Assembly: GCA_001790645.1 (NCBI GenBank)
Contig: MGDB01000155.1
Span: 9,285-23,581, forward strand
Length of the DNA stretch: 14,297 nucleotides
Direction: 5' to 3'
Source of the DNA: Candidatus Schekmanbacteria bacterium GWA2_38_11
GTDB taxonomy: Bacteria; Schekmanbacteria; GWA2-38-11
Below are positions 13,624 to 14,297 of the stretch, in pieces. A program made the translations under genes and the position numbers. The notes under the pieces were generated by a model that did not search any database, was not told where the DNA came from, and worked only from the letters and a program-made list of their open reading frames with translations. Position 1 is the stretch's first letter; each line of letters starts with the position of its first letter.

Positions 13624-13760
13624 GTGTCATAATGTAGCCGCAACCTTTAGGTTGCGAATAATTTTTTTTAATATCAATGAGCTTAGCGCGCAGGGTAAAC
13701 CTGAAGGCTAAAGCCTTCAGCTACGGCCTGCGGCTACCATTAAAACATGAGGTATGACAC
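13624..13760. repeat. Dispersed repeat, copy 2, with GTGTCATA inverted ends
   Basis: A ~137-bp unit bounded by GTGTCATA (13624-13631) and TATGACAC (13753-13760). It contains the hairpin CGCAACCTTTAGGTTGCG (13639-13656), the ~43-bp block shared with copy 1 (TTAGGTTGC…GCTTAGCGC), then a nested GAAGGCTAAAGCCTTC stem and the shared CTGCGGCTACC … CATGAG end. The extra stem suggests that copy 2 gained a palindrome or that copy 1 lost one. There is no coding capacity. Confidence 0.7.
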
Positions 13761-13787
13761 CGCCTTTAAAGTGGGAGAACCGGTGAC

Positions 13788-14297
13788 CTATCTTGCAAGC
13801 CTGACACCTAAAGCAAAAGCCCTGCTAAGTTCCTCCCTCTTGCCGGCTACCTCTCCCTTTTTCAAATTACTCACACTCAAAACATCTCCCACAAACTTCA
13901 TTCTCAAATCAGCAAAATTATTTGCCAGTATCTGCAATACAAGTGCAGATGATGAAGCCATCGGGTCGCCCTGGCTTATAACAGCGCCGACTCTTTTTCC
14001 TTCTACCTTTGAATTAACTTCAGCATCAATAATGTTTTTATTCTCATCAAAAACAGGTTTCATTGCAAGAAGCGGGATCATGCGGGTTAAAAAATTAACC
14101 ATCGGAGCTGATGAAACCCTCATATGATTTGGAGTGCCAAAGACAAAGGCATCACCCTTTTGCATTTCTGACAGGATTTCATCCATATCATCTTTCTGAG
14201 TGCATTTTTTCCCGCCCAGGTGTCCCCCGCATCCTGTGCAATAATTTATTTTCTTATCAACTATGTATATCTTTGTTGCATCAACCTCTTTCTTGCT
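13788..14297 (-). CDS. Flavodoxin-family NAD(P)H-dependent FMN reductase (5' end missing)
   Basis: The frame is open to the window edge (at least 169 residues), so the start lies beyond 14297. The visible part starts TKIYIVDKKINYCTGCGGH, then CTQKDDMDEIL and KGDAFVFGTPNHMRVSSAPMVNFLTRM, the usual middle of NADPH-dependent FMN reductase/iron-sulfur flavoproteins (PF03358). CTGCGG with a following Cys in GKKCT matches the compact cysteine motif CxxCxx(n)C of this group, which may bind a [4Fe-4S] cluster. The C-terminal half includes KRVGAVISQGDP. It likely moves electrons from a pyridine nucleotide or ferredoxin through FMN; the acceptor is unknown. The stop lies 27 bp from the repeat copy 2. 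Confidence 0.8.
   Translation of the reverse strand, partial: SKKEVDATKIYIVDKKINYCTGCGGHLGGKKCTQKDDMDEILSEMQKGDAFVFGTPNHMRVSSAPMVNFLTRMIPLLAMKPVFDENKNIIDAEVNSKVEGKRVGAVISQGDPMASSSALVLQILANNFADLRMKFVGDVLSVSNLKKGEVAGKREELSRAFALGVRLAR

Overview
The window is AT-rich bacterial chromosome with short operons on both strands, many dispersed palindromic repeats and several unusual (TTG/GTG) starts. PerR-type regulation of a peroxiredoxin, a ComFB-like protein, a DUF1848 protein, an AAA_14/DUF4143 ATPase and GTCATTCC/TCATTGC-type repeats are all common in uncultured anaerobic or microaerophilic lineages such as Nitrospirota (Thermodesulfovibrionia-like) or the former Deltaproteobacteria. No marker gene is present, so this placement is a guess.

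Layout. 1-967: 3' part of an exported TPR protein with a C-terminal membrane module. 1184-2707: an exported trypsin-like serine protease followed by a small exported protein homologous to the protease's N-terminal module, which may be a stand-alone propeptide or inhibitor. 2874-2947: tRNA-Arg(UCG), minus strand. 2966-4153: AAA_14/DUF4143 ATPase, minus strand, whose predicted promoter carries an inverted-repeat operator. 4318-5546: perR-peroxiredoxin operon with a consensus promoter, two Per-box-like operators and a strong terminator. 5547-6570: gene-poor DNA with small ORFs, a decayed gene and a 183-bp MITE with 30-bp inverted termini and TA target duplication.

6551-9955 is the most interesting block. 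A minus-strand operon encodes a HigB-type toxin, a HigA antitoxin fused to an ImmA/IrrE zinc peptidase, and a Beta-family protein (PF14350). Its promoter has a 21-bp palindromic operator. A plus-strand sce7726-like PD-(D/E)xK nuclease gene converges on it and overlaps its 3' end by 50 bp. This looks like an accessory toxin-antitoxin/defence cassette, and its downstream genes have no assigned function.

10027-11527 holds a decayed histidine kinase (TGG-to-TGA nonsense), a 49-aa ribbon-helix-helix-like protein with a strong ribosome binding site, a ~200-bp mosaic of stem-loops, and a ComFB-like gene. 11676-14297 holds a DUF1848 iron-sulfur protein, a TIM-barrel sugar isomerase/epimerase bracketed by two copies of a dispersed repeat, and the 3' part of a flavodoxin-family FMN reductase. 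Functions are read from motifs; no database search was possible.
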